64,000 bases of DNA from Sorangium aterium (GTDB lineage: Bacteria; Myxococcota_A; Polyangia; Polyangiales; Polyangiaceae), in the NCBI RefSeq assembly GCF_028368935.1, contig NZ_JAQNDK010000003.1, positions 1,302,001-1,366,000 of the forward strand. Direction: 5' to 3'. The notes under the pieces were generated by a model. The model made no database searches. It saw nothing but the letters and a program-made list of their open reading frames with translations, and was not told the DNA's origin. This document shows, in pieces, positions 10,001 through 18,650 of this stretch (its first letter is position 1; each line of letters opens with the position of its first letter). A program made the translations under genes and the position numbers.

Positions 10001-11134
10001 CCCGGCGACGACGTTGGCCTCTGGACGTCCATCGCGGTGGCGCCGGACGGAAAGCCGGCGGTGGCCTACTACGACCGCACGAACCGCGCGCTCAAGTTCG
10101 CGCAGCGGCAGGGAGACACGTGGGCGGTGAGCTTCGTGCAGCAGGCGCCGAGCAGCGATATCGGCCGCTACGCGAAGCTGCTCTTCGTGAAGGAGTTGCC
10201 CGTCATCGCCTACCTCGCGATCGAGCCCGGCGAGGGCGGCTCGGTCACGTCGAGCGTCCGGATCGCGACCGGCGAGAGCGCCACGCCCGGGGAGGGCGCG
10301 TGGCGGTTCGAGGACGTGGCGAAGGACGAGGCGACGCCGTGCCGCGCGTTCCTCTGCGGCGCCGGGGCGAAGTGCATCCGGAGCACGGGGCGCTGCGCGA
10401 CGCCGCTCGCGGCCGGCGACTGCGAGCCGGGGTGCGCCTCCGGGCAGGCGTGCATCGACGACGGCGGCTCGCCGGCGTGCGCCGCGATCTCCGACGGCAA
10501 CCGGCTCGAGACGTACCCCGAGGCGATCGGCGACTACATCGCGATGGCGCCCGACGATGCGGGCGGGTTCGGCCTGGCGTTCTACGATCGCATCCACGGC
10601 GACGTGGTGATCGCGTCGAAGTCGATGGGCGCGTGGGAGACCCGCATCGTGGACGGCGCGGCGCCGGACGGGACGGACACGGGCGACGTGGGCATGGGGA
10701 CGTCGCTGTTCATCGATCGCGCTGGCGACTGGCACCTCGCCTACGCGGACGGCCGCTCGGAGGGGCTGCGGTACGCGCGGGTGAAGGGAGGCACGGAGGT
10801 CGAGCCCTCCGAGGTGGCGGACGACGGGCTCGGGATCGAGGGCGCCCCCTTCGAGGACGGGCAGCACCTCATCGGCGACGACGCGAACGTGTTCGTGACG
10901 GCGGCCGGGGAGGTGCGCATCAGCTACCAGGACGCGACGAGCGGGGCCCTGCGGCTCGCGATCGGGACGAAGAGCGGCGACGGCCACAGCTGGCTCATCC
11001 GGGCGATCGAGCAGGAGGGGTTCGCGGGCGCCTTCTCGCGGATCGTGGAGGTGGACGGGCGGCTGCTCATCGCGAACTGGTGGCGCGTCGGCGGACAGAC
11101 CACGAAGGGAGACGTGGCGCTCGTCGCTCCCTGA
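7019..11134 (+). CDS. Large lipoprotein, apparently two genes joined in frame
   Basis: This is one uninterrupted frame of 1371 residues from ATG 7019 (GGAGGG ribosome-binding site 6 bp upstream). The N-terminus MPRLIKHF...LIIAGCAAS is a lipoprotein signal. The first ~830 residues are an unknown folded region. At about residue 822 comes GCGC, then WLGLAVAAAALRLARR. This is the shape of a MYXO-CTERM sorting tail (Cys motif, hydrophobic helix, Arg cluster), normally the last feature of a protein. Yet the frame continues directly into VKGALAGAAVVALLGSHAGC (residue 875), a second lipoprotein signal. The remainder has a Cys-rich insert and repeated blade-like segments (WTSIAVAPDGKPAVAYYD and similar), suggesting a beta-propeller. 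A GTGA at 9641-9644 could be the overlapping start and stop of two genes if one base is extra upstream. Confidence 0.7.
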   Translation: MPRLIKHFSAILALLIIAGCAASGGGCAGCGMTPLPAGFKPADRIENAGAARLTQSGVEFLEQNLGVLGRALLGGGDGGVITFSIPRSSGTGYTVCPGGADPNASPPRCTAEIDVGSAALQIEPRTPHNLRIRGSLPVRLQNLPILVNLLITDSTVIATLNGNDACPPDDQTFTNINLDIELSVEIDVNPQHSRQGYSRVKIVRLDIGKDQLESRLRLNCGDSIAGDILDFLRPIVLPLLTGSLSETLKAQLDQQLCLKADPTQDQACPDGTNDIGGVCRYGTHANDECASILLGVEGHIDLGRLLASISPGTQGGFDLLLAGGGMSERDDGSDLAWGDLNPVGNGLTLGLYGGAEPVPTSKCVPLSNMALPAGIPIPDELVANTVSDWPADLPGPHVGLAISERFANYAMNGLYNSGLLCLGISTETVPLLNSGTLGLLTPSAKDLALQRESQQVAVVIRPQAPPRVTFGDGTNGSDDPLIRIRLDRASFDFYIWSLDRFIRFMTATFDVDVPMNLSVTPEGLTPVIEALRVENGEVTNNGLLRENPENIAEALGGLLSGQLGQLIGGGIPAIDLDGPLSALGLSLVIPESAEGAGSPGLRKLTKGQDNYLGIFAAFGTTAQQRSLRSDTQAELSRKEVRAEGLRLPTMTRDNGPTARLVMSSPLDDGTRAVEYSYRIDSGVWRPFRRERVVDLHDDWLRLQGRHVISVRSRIAGAPLSLDPTPATVEMVVDVDPPVISVGAAVDGRVPLEVSDRVSDAARAKVRVRLDDGAWSPWSTAAETTSVDVGDAVDIEVEAVDEEGNLGTARQAILRGRVPVDPSAGCGCVMAGGAGEAPWGVRWLGLAVAAAALRLARRGDRGSSPRRPARRGARGVKGALAGAAVVALLGSHAGCSCSEEPEEVEQGCVAPDCTTLEHGLIGAYTSVAVAADKRTVWVAGYAEADWRNAFAWGDLVVGTWDGEAVAWEAIDGVPAEPPVDPARFDVSGFRGGQTEPGDDVGLWTSIAVAPDGKPAVAYYDRTNRALKFAQRQGDTWAVSFVQQAPSSDIGRYAKLLFVKELPVIAYLAIEPGEGGSVTSSVRIATGESATPGEGAWRFEDVAKDEATPCRAFLCGAGAKCIRSTGRCATPLAAGDCEPGCASGQACIDDGGSPACAAISDGNRLETYPEAIGDYIAMAPDDAGGFGLAFYDRIHGDVVIASKSMGAWETRIVDGAAPDGTDTGDVGMGTSLFIDRAGDWHLAYADGRSEGLRYARVKGGTEVEPSEVADDGLGIEGAPFEDGQHLIGDDANVFVTAAGEVRISYQDATSGALRLAIGTKSGDGHSWLIRAIEQEGFAGAFSRIVEVDGRLLIANWWRVGGQTTKGDVALVAP
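9641..11134 (+). CDS. Probable separate downstream lipoprotein within the joined frame
   Basis: A GTG at 9641, in frame with the end of the large frame, would give a 497-residue protein. It starts VKGALAGAAVVALLGSHAGCSCSEEPEE, a complete lipoprotein signal with lipobox SHAGC. The mature part has at least four related segments of the type SIAVAPDGKPAVAYYDRTNRALKFA, suggesting a beta-propeller. It also has a compact Cys-rich module at about 10350-10480 (eight or more cysteines in some 45 residues). Its own signal peptide argues that this is the true protein unit. It overlaps a TGA in the neighbouring frame in a typical GTGA coupling arrangement. Function unknown; presumably surface exposed. Confidence 0.55.
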   Translation: MKGALAGAAVVALLGSHAGCSCSEEPEEVEQGCVAPDCTTLEHGLIGAYTSVAVAADKRTVWVAGYAEADWRNAFAWGDLVVGTWDGEAVAWEAIDGVPAEPPVDPARFDVSGFRGGQTEPGDDVGLWTSIAVAPDGKPAVAYYDRTNRALKFAQRQGDTWAVSFVQQAPSSDIGRYAKLLFVKELPVIAYLAIEPGEGGSVTSSVRIATGESATPGEGAWRFEDVAKDEATPCRAFLCGAGAKCIRSTGRCATPLAAGDCEPGCASGQACIDDGGSPACAAISDGNRLETYPEAIGDYIAMAPDDAGGFGLAFYDRIHGDVVIASKSMGAWETRIVDGAAPDGTDTGDVGMGTSLFIDRAGDWHLAYADGRSEGLRYARVKGGTEVEPSEVADDGLGIEGAPFEDGQHLIGDDANVFVTAAGEVRISYQDATSGALRLAIGTKSGDGHSWLIRAIEQEGFAGAFSRIVEVDGRLLIANWWRVGGQTTKGDVALVAP

Positions 11135-11341
11135 CGCGCGCGCCGGGGCGCGAGCGCCCGGGCCGTGAGATGACCGGATCGCCGCGTGCGGCGTCCCCCT
11201 GGAGCGCTCGGTCGACGGATCGCCGTTGAGCAGGCGATCCGCCGACTGGGTATGCTCCTGGGTCGGCGCGGCCAGGGCGCGGGTGCGCCTTCTGCGAGGA
11301 TCTGCAGGCAGAGCGAAGCGTCACAGGAAAGGCTTGGGACG

Positions 11342-13054
11342 ATGAGAGCGACGGAACGAACGAGCAGCAACGCGGTGAGCAACGCATCTGCGCCATCCGA
11401 TGGAGCGCAGGACCAGGCCGGCGCGCCCGCGCGGCGCGCCGCGCGGCGGCGGATCGGCGTCCCGTTCTCTCTGTGGCTGCTCCCCGCCGCGTCGGCCGTC
11501 GCGGCGCTGCACCTCGCCGGGTGCTGGCCGCTGTCCTACGCCGAGGATTGCAAGGAAGACTCGAGGTACTGCCCCCCCGAGCCGACGGGCGGCGGCAACG
11601 ACCCTGGCCCCACGTGCGAGCCGGACCCGACCCAGGACGCGAGCACGGTGGTGGACCGGTGCGCGGTGTTCGCGAGCGCGGGCGCGGCGTCCGGAGGAGA
11701 CGGGACGAAGGCGAGGCCGTACGCGTCGCTCTCGGAGGCGATCGCGAGCGCGAACGGCAAGCGGGTGCTCGTGTGCTCGAGCGGCGTGTTCGAGGAGAGC
11801 GTCACGGTCAAGGCGGCCATCGAGGTGATCGGCGGCTTCGACTGCAACGCGGGCTGGACGTGGAGCCCGGCGGCGCGAAGCACCCTCGGAGGGCCCGCGA
11901 ACAAGGTGGCGCTCACGCTGACCGAGGACGCGGGCGGAACACGGGTGCGGAGCTTCACGATCAGCGCGGCCAACGCGACGGCTACGGGCGGGTCGTCGAT
12001 CGGCGTGGCGGTCGCGGACATCGACGCGCAGCTCGATCACGTCGACGTCATCGCAGGCAACGGGATGAACGGCGCGAACGGCGAGACGCCGGCGGTCGCG
12101 CAGGACGGTTCGAACGCGCTGGAGGACGTCTCGAGCGCGTGCCTCGTGGCGGTCTACAGCGGCCAACCCGGCGTGACGACGTGCGGGGACGGCGAAACGA
12201 GCGGCGGCGTCGGCGGCCTGGGGGGACAGCCCGCGGTGGATGAGGGGCGCGGGCAGACAGGTGGCGACGGCACGCCTCCGGCGGTCTCCCCGACCGAGCT
12301 CGGCCTCGGCGGCACCGGACACGGACAGACGGGGGGAACGGGAGAGACGACCGAGTGCAGGGACGGCGCGAGCGGTGCGAGGGGCGCCTCCGGCAGCGCT
12401 GGCGCAGCGGGCGACCGCACCGCGCTGACGCTGGTCGGCGTCAGCGGAGGTGACGGCGGCGCAGGCGTCAACGGGACGCGCGGTCAAGGCGGCGGCGGGG
12501 GCGGGGGCGCGAAAGCAGGACGCTTCTGCATGGCCAGCGGAGGTGGCTACATCGACGGCGCGGGCGCAAGCGGCGGCGGCGGCGGGGCGGGCGGCTGCGG
12601 TGGAACGGGAGGCGGCGGTGGCAAGGCCGGCGGGTCGAGCGTCGGGATCCTCAGCCTGGGGACCAAGCTGGCGCTGACCGATGTGACCATCGCCGTCGGC
12701 AAGGCGGGCAATGGAGGTGAGGGCGGGGGTGGAAGCCCCGGTGGCTCGGGCGGCATGGGGGGCAAGGGGGGGAGTCGCGTCGCCGGGTCCGGCTCGCTCG
12801 CGGGTTGCATGGGTGGCAAGGGTGGTGCGGGCGGCGATGGCGGCCCTGGCGGCGGCGGCCGAGGCGGCCACGCGGTGGGCATCGCCTACAAGATCACGCC
12901 CAGCCCCGCGGCCGCCGAGGTGCCGTTCACCGGAGGCACGGCTGGCAACGGCGGCTCCGCCGGGCTCGGTGGCTCCCCCGGGAGCGACGGCGCGGCCGGG
13001 GTGAGCGGCGCCTGCTGGGATTTCGCCAGCAACACGAGCTGCCCGCAGCAGTGA
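11342..13054 (+). CDS. Glycine-rich lipoprotein with beta-helix-like N-terminal half
   Basis: This is a 570-residue protein. After a long basic N-region (about 40 residues) comes the hydrophobic segment PFSLWLLPAASAVAALHLAGC, a lipoprotein signal. Residues about 75-260 contain DGTKARPYASLSEAIASANGKRVLVCSSGVFEESVTVK split over strands, which resembles the repeated-strand start of right-handed beta-helix (pectate-lyase-like) surface proteins. The rest is dominated by Gly-Gly-X runs (GGTGGGGGKAGG, GGSGGMGGKGG), interrupted by conserved-looking Cys residues, and ends CPQQ. It lacks a MYXO-CTERM tail. Likely a surface or outer-membrane-anchored structural protein. The Gly-rich half resembles mycobacterial PGRS regions in composition only. 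Confidence 0.7.
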   Translation: MRATERTSSNAVSNASAPSDGAQDQAGAPARRAARRRIGVPFSLWLLPAASAVAALHLAGCWPLSYAEDCKEDSRYCPPEPTGGGNDPGPTCEPDPTQDASTVVDRCAVFASAGAASGGDGTKARPYASLSEAIASANGKRVLVCSSGVFEESVTVKAAIEVIGGFDCNAGWTWSPAARSTLGGPANKVALTLTEDAGGTRVRSFTISAANATATGGSSIGVAVADIDAQLDHVDVIAGNGMNGANGETPAVAQDGSNALEDVSSACLVAVYSGQPGVTTCGDGETSGGVGGLGGQPAVDEGRGQTGGDGTPPAVSPTELGLGGTGHGQTGGTGETTECRDGASGARGASGSAGAAGDRTALTLVGVSGGDGGAGVNGTRGQGGGGGGGAKAGRFCMASGGGYIDGAGASGGGGGAGGCGGTGGGGGKAGGSSVGILSLGTKLALTDVTIAVGKAGNGGEGGGGSPGGSGGMGGKGGSRVAGSGSLAGCMGGKGGAGGDGGPGGGGRGGHAVGIAYKITPSPAAAEVPFTGGTAGNGGSAGLGGSPGSDGAAGVSGACWDFASNTSCPQQ

Positions 13055-13071
13055 TCGGCGCCGACGCGCCG

Positions 13072-13320
13072 TCAGGCGACCAGCGACGCCGCGCCGATCT
13101 CCGCCGTCGCCGGGCCGCTCACGCGCGCGCGCTCCGCGGCCACGAGATCGAGGAGCTCTTTCCGGGTCGCCTGCCCGCTGTCGAGCAGCGCGCGCATCGC
13201 GCCGTCGACGCAGCCCTTCACCCGCGCCAGGCGGGGAGCGCTCTCCCCGCCCTCCTGCGCGGTCAGCATGTCGTGCAGCATCCGCCTGAGCCCCGCCATC
13301 GCTTCGGTCTTCGAGCGCAT
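13072..13320 (-). CDS. Small conserved-looking protein of unknown function
   Basis: This is an 82-residue, mostly helical, soluble protein beginning MRSKTEAMAGLRRMLHDMLTAQEGGES. I prefer the ATG at 13320 over one two codons earlier (13326), because GAGGTG lies 6 bp before it as a ribosome-binding site. Charged and hydrophobic residues alternate as in a helical bundle. The gene lies 53 bp downstream of the membrane protein gene on the same strand and could share its transcript. No family recognised. Confidence 0.6.
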   Translation of the reverse strand: MRSKTEAMAGLRRMLHDMLTAQEGGESAPRLARVKGCVDGAMRALLDSGQATRKELLDLVAAERARVSGPATAEIGAASLVA

Positions 13321-13373
13321 CGCCATCACCTCGCCCGATCGGCCTAGCGAAGGCGGCGCGATCCGGCCAAGTT

Positions 13374-14645
13374 TCAGGCGCGCGGCAGCTTGCCCAGCGC
13401 GAGGTCCGCGGCGTCGCGCTCGATCCCCGCGAGCGCGACCCCCGGGCCCTTCCGCGGGACGAGCACCACGCGGCAGCGGCCGCTCGTCGCCGTCTCCAGG
13501 TGCGACAGCCCGAAGTCGAGCGCCGCGCCAAAGGCGAAGACGAGCGCGCCCATGCCGAGCAGCTCCGGGGAGCCCGCGCGCGCGCCGTCGACGAGCAGCG
13601 ACACGCCCAGGTACGTCCCCAGCCCCAGCGCGACGAGCCCTGCGTAGAGGGCGAGCCGCGGGTACCGCACCTCGCGCGTCGCCCGGAGGAGCGCCTCGAC
13701 CGGGATGTACGTCTCCCGCTCCCGCAGCGTCCGGCCGAACAGCTCTGTCCGGCTCCGGACGGTTACGCCCTTCGGGCCGACCTCCAGCGCGGCGGGCCGG
13801 CGGTACCGCAGAAGGAACCGCCCGGCGAGCCGGAGGACGTGCATCGCGAGCAGGATCCCCGTCGCCGCCAGCAGCACGAGCGCCACCGGCCCGCGCGGCG
13901 GCGGAGACAGCTCGCCCGCGAGCCGCGCCGTCGCCCCGCCGTCGCGCTCCGGCGCCCACTTCTCGTCCCCGGCGGCCGCGGCGCCCTCCTGTGCGGCGCC
14001 GCTCGGGCTCGGCGCGCGGCTCGGCCGCCTGGCGGGCGAGAGCGCGTCGCGCAGCAGCGAGCGCACGATCGGATCGCGCACGTCGTCCACGAGCGCCGCG
14101 GCCTCGGCGCGCGCGTCGGGCGAGGTGCTCCCCCGCAGCGCCGCCGCGGCGATGATCGCGCCCGCCCGGCCCAGCTGGGGCAGCGCGCCCTGGTCGGCGC
14201 GCCGCACCAGCGCGGCGATCGACCGCCAGAGGCCCGCGGCGCGCTCGCCCAGCGCGGCGTCCAGCGCGGTCAGCGCATCGACGGAGGTGTACGTCGCCAG
14301 CCAGACGAGCGCCTCGGCGACGCGCCCCTCCGCCTCCGGCCCGTCGGGCGGCGAGAGAGCGACCCCGCGCGCGAGCAGCGTGGCCAGGAGCACCCGGGTC
14401 GCGCTCCCCGCGCCCTCGCTCGTGCCGCGCTCGAGCGCCCGGACCACGTTGCCGAACCGGGTCTCCGCGTCGGCGACCGACAGTCCCGCCCGGTCGACGA
14501 GCTCGGCGAGGCCGCCCTCCAGGGTCGTCCGCCGCTCATCCGCGGCGGCAAAGGCCGCGGTGTGGACGACCCGCGCGAGGTCGTCGCCGCGGGGGTGTCC
14601 GGCAAGCTCATCGAGCACGGCGTACGGAGAGTGTTCGGGCGTCAT
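13374..14645 (-). CDS. Membrane protein of unknown function
   Basis: This is a 423-residue protein. The first ~240 residues are alpha-helical, Ala/Leu/Arg-rich and soluble-looking. An Ala/Pro/Gly linker leads to hydrophobic segments: VALVLLAATGILLAMHVLRLAGRF (about 255-275), then a pair LALYAGLVALGLGTYLGVSLLV and LLGMGALVFAFGAALDFGL (about 335-385). The region between them (ALEVGPKGVTVRSRTELFGRTLRERETYIPVEALLRATREVRYP) resembles the small beta domain found between membrane segments in PH-like membrane proteins. Function unknown. Probably expressed with the small gene downstream. Confidence 0.75.
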   Translation of the reverse strand: MTPEHSPYAVLDELAGHPRGDDLARVVHTAAFAAADERRTTLEGGLAELVDRAGLSVADAETRFGNVVRALERGTSEGAGSATRVLLATLLARGVALSPPDGPEAEGRVAEALVWLATYTSVDALTALDAALGERAAGLWRSIAALVRRADQGALPQLGRAGAIIAAAALRGSTSPDARAEAAALVDDVRDPIVRSLLRDALSPARRPSRAPSPSGAAQEGAAAAGDEKWAPERDGGATARLAGELSPPPRGPVALVLLAATGILLAMHVLRLAGRFLLRYRRPAALEVGPKGVTVRSRTELFGRTLRERETYIPVEALLRATREVRYPRLALYAGLVALGLGTYLGVSLLVDGARAGSPELLGMGALVFAFGAALDFGLSHLETATSGRCRVVLVPRKGPGVALAGIERDAADLALGKLPRA

Positions 14646-14787
14646 CGGCGCGGGCTGGTCGGATTAACTGAACGCCGCCGCTTTGGCTAGTGTTCCGCGC
14701 GGCCCGGGCGGCACTCCGCCCCGGCACGGCCGCCTTCGCCCCGGCGCGGCCGCTCTCGCCCCGGCGCAGCCGCTCTCGCCCCGTGCG

Positions 14788-16152
14788 CTACGGCTTCCGC
14801 GCGCCGCCCTGCTCCAGAAGCGCCTTCTCCACGAAGCCCATGATCAGCTTGAGCTGCCGGTTCGTGACGTGGAGCTTCGACCAGATGACCTTCCCGTCGG
14901 TGTTGAAGGCGATCTCATCCACCACATCGATCCTCGTGATCCCCAGGTCGATGGTCCGGATCGCGTTCAAGGTCTTCGTAAGCTCCTGCGCGTGAACCAG
15001 CGCATCTTCAGCAGATTCATCGCCCGCCGTGAGGGCGAGGTCCGCGCCCCCATCCTTGGTCGGCGTGACCGTGAGCCGCATCCACGCGAGGCTGCGCGGG
15101 ACCGCCTGGACCCCGCGGAAGGCGTTCGCCGGTGTGAGCATCGAGATGACGATGCCCGCAGCCGAAGATTTGTTGAACCCTTTCATGGACTTCAACTTGG
15201 ACAGCTGATCTTCTTCGGCAGCGGGAAGGACCACGAGCAGCCGCCGGTCCGGCACCATCGCGAAGATGCGCTTGCTGCGGTCGGCGGTGGCCCGGGCGGC
15301 GGGGACGGGGGCGTCTTCGATCCACGAGCCGTTCGACCGCTGGACGATGATGTCGACCGCCGCGCGCATGGTCTCCTCGGGCGCCCGGTAGTCCATGACG
15401 GCGACGACCTTGCTGGAGTCGCGGAGCTGCGGCCCGGCGATGAGGAGGTGGTCGATGTCCCGGATCGGGTCGATACCGGTGTCGCTGAAGAAGGACTGCC
15501 ACTGGGGGATGGTCGTCAGGATGCGGCCGAACCACGCGCCGAGCTCGTGGCTGCGGAGCCGGTCGCCGGCGATGAGCACCTGGACGTTCGGGTCCTTCGA
15601 CGCGAGCTTGCCCGGCGCGCCCGCGGCGCTCAGCGGGGTCCGCAGGTTCGGGTGATCGCCGTCGCTCTCCGTGCCCCCATCGCCAGACGCGTCCGGGCCT
15701 GCGTCGCCCGGCGGCTTCCGGCGCGGCCGTTCGGGCGCGCCCGCGTCCGGCGCCTCCGGCGAGGCGCTCGCCGACGCCGTGGGCGGCGTCGCGGGCGACG
15801 GCGTCGCGGGCGCGGCGGCGCCCGCCCCGGAAGGCGCCCCCTCACCGCCGCTCGCGGAGGGCGCAGCCGCCACCGCGCTGGGGTCGTCCGCGAGGAGATC
15901 CAGATCGATCGGCACGATCGTCTCGCCGGCGTCGTAGTCGGCCAGCTCGCCCCGGAGCGCGAACATCGCGTCGAGCCACGCGAACAGCGGGGTCGGGAGC
16001 AGGGGCAGGTGCAGGAGCGCCGCGACGACGGCCGCGGTGACGAGCGCGCGCCTGGATGCGGCGCGAACGAGCGGAACCGCCGCGGTGCCACGGCCCACGC
16101 GCTGGGCCTCCGTCGTGTTGTTCAAGCCACGCCCCGGGGTCCGTTCCGCCAC
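14788..16152 (-). CDS. Single-pass membrane protein with large periplasmic domain, unknown
   Basis: This is a 454-residue protein. One membrane anchor (ALVTAAVVAALLHLPLLPTPLFAWL, about 35-60) is followed by an acidic Ala/Pro-rich linker (about 85-190). The C-terminal domain of about 260 residues begins NVQVLIAGDRLRSHELGAWFGRILTTIP and contains many DxD/DxR elements (DRLRSHELG, IDPIRDIDHLLIAGPQ). The topology suggests the folded domain sits in the periplasm. No catalytic motif recognised. It is divergent from the L,D-transpeptidase gene and may share its promoter region. Confidence 0.75.
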   Translation of the reverse strand: MAERTPGRGLNNTTEAQRVGRGTAAVPLVRAASRRALVTAAVVAALLHLPLLPTPLFAWLDAMFALRGELADYDAGETIVPIDLDLLADDPSAVAAAPSASGGEGAPSGAGAAAPATPSPATPPTASASASPEAPDAGAPERPRRKPPGDAGPDASGDGGTESDGDHPNLRTPLSAAGAPGKLASKDPNVQVLIAGDRLRSHELGAWFGRILTTIPQWQSFFSDTGIDPIRDIDHLLIAGPQLRDSSKVVAVMDYRAPEETMRAAVDIIVQRSNGSWIEDAPVPAARATADRSKRIFAMVPDRRLLVVLPAAEEDQLSKLKSMKGFNKSSAAGIVISMLTPANAFRGVQAVPRSLAWMRLTVTPTKDGGADLALTAGDESAEDALVHAQELTKTLNAIRTIDLGITRIDVVDEIAFNTDGKVIWSKLHVTNRQLKLIMGFVEKALLEQGGARKP

Positions 16153-16436
16153 GGCGGTACCCTAGCAGCAGCCGTCCGAACGGCATCCGAGCCCCGGAGC
16201 GCGCCCTCACCGCGCGTCGCGGCTCCGTGGCACGTCGTTCGCTCGGGCGATGGTCATGCGATGCCGCCTGCCCCGGCGCCCGCCATCGCCAGCTCGAGGG
16301 GCGCGCGCTCCGCAGAGAAGTGGATCGACACGTGAGTGACCAGGTACTAAGACCGCCGAGCCGACCCGACCCTACGGGTCGATCATCAGACCGCGAGGAT
16401 CGGGAAGGCCGGTCCTCGCCCAACGCTGTGGATGCG

Positions 16437-18344
16437 ATGAACCGCTCTCAGGCGCCCCGCCCCCGCGGGCAGAAGGACCCCGCTCGATCGCACGGCAGCG
16501 GCAATGTCCGCACCGACGACCTGCGGAACCCGCAACCGGCGCCGGGCGCCGAACGCGCCGGGGGCGGCGTCGTGCGCACCTCGCTCGTGTCCAGCGTGCT
16601 CGGGTTCGTCGCCGCGGCGGCCTTCGCCGGCACCGCGGCGTGGGCGAGCGGATGCCAGGGCGAGGCCCCTCCCGGCCCCTCCACCGAAGGCAACTCGCCG
16701 CCCGAGCGGACCTCGTCCCTCCCCCGCCCCGCGCCGACGTCCTCCGCGCGCGCCGCCGCGTCCGCCGAGGCGCCCAGGGAGGCCCCGGCCGCCGCGCCTT
16801 CCGAGGCCCCGGAGCCCCCCGCGCCCGACAAGCCGTACACGGGGCCGCTGCTCGGCTCGATCGTGCCGCAGGCGGCGGTCTATCCGACGATGGAGTTCTC
16901 CAAGCAGCGGCTCGGCTACATCCGGCTCGGCGGCAAGGTGCCGGTCGATCCGAAGCCCATCAAGGGCGGTAGCTGCGCCAAGGGATGGTACCGCCTCCTC
17001 GACGGCGGCTACGTCTGCGGGAGGTCGGCCACGACGGACCTGTCGAACCCGCAGGTCCGCCTCGGCATCACGCCGCCGAACCTCGACGACGTCCTCCCGT
17101 ACAAGTACGCCTTCAACACGACGCACGGCACGCCCCTCTACCGCTCCGTCCCGTCGAAAGACGAGATGATGCGCTACGAGCCGTACCTCGATTCCGCGAA
17201 GCGCAAGCGGAAGGAAGAGGAGAAGCAGCGCGCCGAGGCGCTCTACGAGGAGACCGAGAAGGAGGTCGCCGCTGCGGCCGCCGCTCGCGCCGAGGCCGCC
17301 GCGAACCCCGCGCCGGTGGCCGCGGTCGCGGCGGATCCGGCTGCAGTCGAGGACAAGGCGGCGGCCGTCGCCGAGGCCGCGTCGCTCGGCATCGCGCCGG
17401 CGCCCGTCGAGGAGGAGCCCGAGAAGCCCTGGTGGGAGAACGTCGACGACAAGGGCAGGCCGCGCAACGTCACGCTCGCCGATCTCGACAAGGACGCCGA
17501 CTCGACGGTCGCGAAGCGGATGGTCAAGGGCTTCTTCGTCGCGGTCGACAAGACCTTCGGCTGGAACGGCCGCAGCTGGTACAAGACGACCGCGGGCCTC
17601 GTCGCGCCGAGCGACCGCATGTACATCATCAAGCCGCCGGCCTCGCAGGGCATCGACTTCCCCGAGGGCGCGAAGTCGGTCGGCTTCATCCTCGCGAAGT
17701 CGGCGAGCAAGTACCAGTTCGACGCCGAGAAGAAGTCCGTCACCGTGGCCGGCTCGCTCGAGCGCTTCGCGGCGTTCGGGCTCACGGGCGAGTCCCACAC
17801 CCACAGGTCGACGGTCTACCGGAAGACCACCGAGGGCTGGTGGATGAAGGGCGCCGACGGGACGTACACCGATCTCGGCGCCCCGCCGCCGGATCTCGCG
17901 CCGGGCGAGAAGTGGATCGACGTGAACCTGTCGCGCAAGACGCTGGTCGCGGTCGAGGGCGACAAGCCCGTCTTCGCGGCGCTCATCTCGCCGGGGAGGC
18001 GCTCGAAGGACAAGAAGAAGGATCACCCCACGCACACGGGGGTGTTCCGCATCCGCGAGAAGCACATCGCGACCACGATGGACGGCGACGGCACGGTCGC
18101 GGGCGATCTGCCCTACAGCATCGAGGACGTGCCGTTCGTCGCGTATTACGACGGCTCGTACGCCCTCCACGGCGCCTTCTGGCACGGAAACTTCGGCCGG
18201 GAGATGAGCCACGGCTGCGTGAACCTCTCGCCGCTCGACGCGAAGAAGGTGTTCTTCTGGAGCGAGCCCAGGCTCCCGCGCGGCTGGCACGGCGTCTGGG
18301 CCACGCCGGAGAACCGCGGCACGCTCGTGTCCATCCACGAGTGA
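16437..18344 (+). CDS. L,D-transpeptidase (YkuD family) lipoprotein
   Basis: This is a 635-residue envelope enzyme. A basic N-region precedes SVLGFVAAAAFAGTAAWASGC, a lipoprotein signal. An Ala/Pro/Ser linker then leads to an uncharacterised middle region with a charged Ala/Glu coiled stretch (about 255-300). The YkuD catalytic domain is at the C-terminus, with histidines in HGAFWHGNFG and the signature SHGCVNLSP (catalytic Cys594). Such enzymes form 3-3 peptidoglycan cross-links or attach lipoproteins to peptidoglycan. The start is uncertain: ATG 16437 is chosen because it leaves a sensible signal peptide, but GTG 16428 is also possible and no clear ribosome-binding site is visible. Confidence 0.85.
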   Translation: MNRSQAPRPRGQKDPARSHGSGNVRTDDLRNPQPAPGAERAGGGVVRTSLVSSVLGFVAAAAFAGTAAWASGCQGEAPPGPSTEGNSPPERTSSLPRPAPTSSARAAASAEAPREAPAAAPSEAPEPPAPDKPYTGPLLGSIVPQAAVYPTMEFSKQRLGYIRLGGKVPVDPKPIKGGSCAKGWYRLLDGGYVCGRSATTDLSNPQVRLGITPPNLDDVLPYKYAFNTTHGTPLYRSVPSKDEMMRYEPYLDSAKRKRKEEEKQRAEALYEETEKEVAAAAAARAEAAANPAPVAAVAADPAAVEDKAAAVAEAASLGIAPAPVEEEPEKPWWENVDDKGRPRNVTLADLDKDADSTVAKRMVKGFFVAVDKTFGWNGRSWYKTTAGLVAPSDRMYIIKPPASQGIDFPEGAKSVGFILAKSASKYQFDAEKKSVTVAGSLERFAAFGLTGESHTHRSTVYRKTTEGWWMKGADGTYTDLGAPPPDLAPGEKWIDVNLSRKTLVAVEGDKPVFAALISPGRRSKDKKKDHPTHTGVFRIREKHIATTMDGDGTVAGDLPYSIEDVPFVAYYDGSYALHGAFWHGNFGREMSHGCVNLSPLDAKKVFFWSEPRLPRGWHGVWATPENRGTLVSIHE

Positions 18345-18650
18345 GCGGGTGAGCGGGCCGCGCGCGCCGATCGGCCACGCGGACGAGGACGCAGCAACAC
18401 GGTGCGCTCCCCCTCGAGCGGGGCGCGCGTGGACCGGCCGGACCGGGCTCGCCGCGACGCATGAGGACGAGCGCGCGTCGGAGCCGCGCCGCGCCTCGCC
18501 TGGGCCCGCCAGCGGGCCTGCCCGCCCGCCGCCCTGCCTCCGCCGGTCGCTGGAAATCCGGGCGGGTCGTGCTCGGAACAGCTTGAACGGTCGCTTTGAC
18601 AGGGCTCCCTCTTGACTCGGGGCTCCCCTTCGCACACTTGTGGAGCCGCC
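18345..18650. other. Intergenic region, no gene seen
   Basis: 306 bp between the transpeptidase and the TPR gene. No convincing coding frame or RNA gene is seen. The last 60 bp carry TTTGACA and CTTGACT about 17 bp apart, the only promoter-like hexamers noticed. Confidence 0.4.

Noticed and set aside
6002-10987. Very long open frame on the minus strand opposite the lipoprotein genes
   Set aside because: It consists of Arg/Ala/Gly/Pro/His-rich text without domains and mirrors plus-strand genes with signal peptides. Long antisense frames are expected at this GC content.
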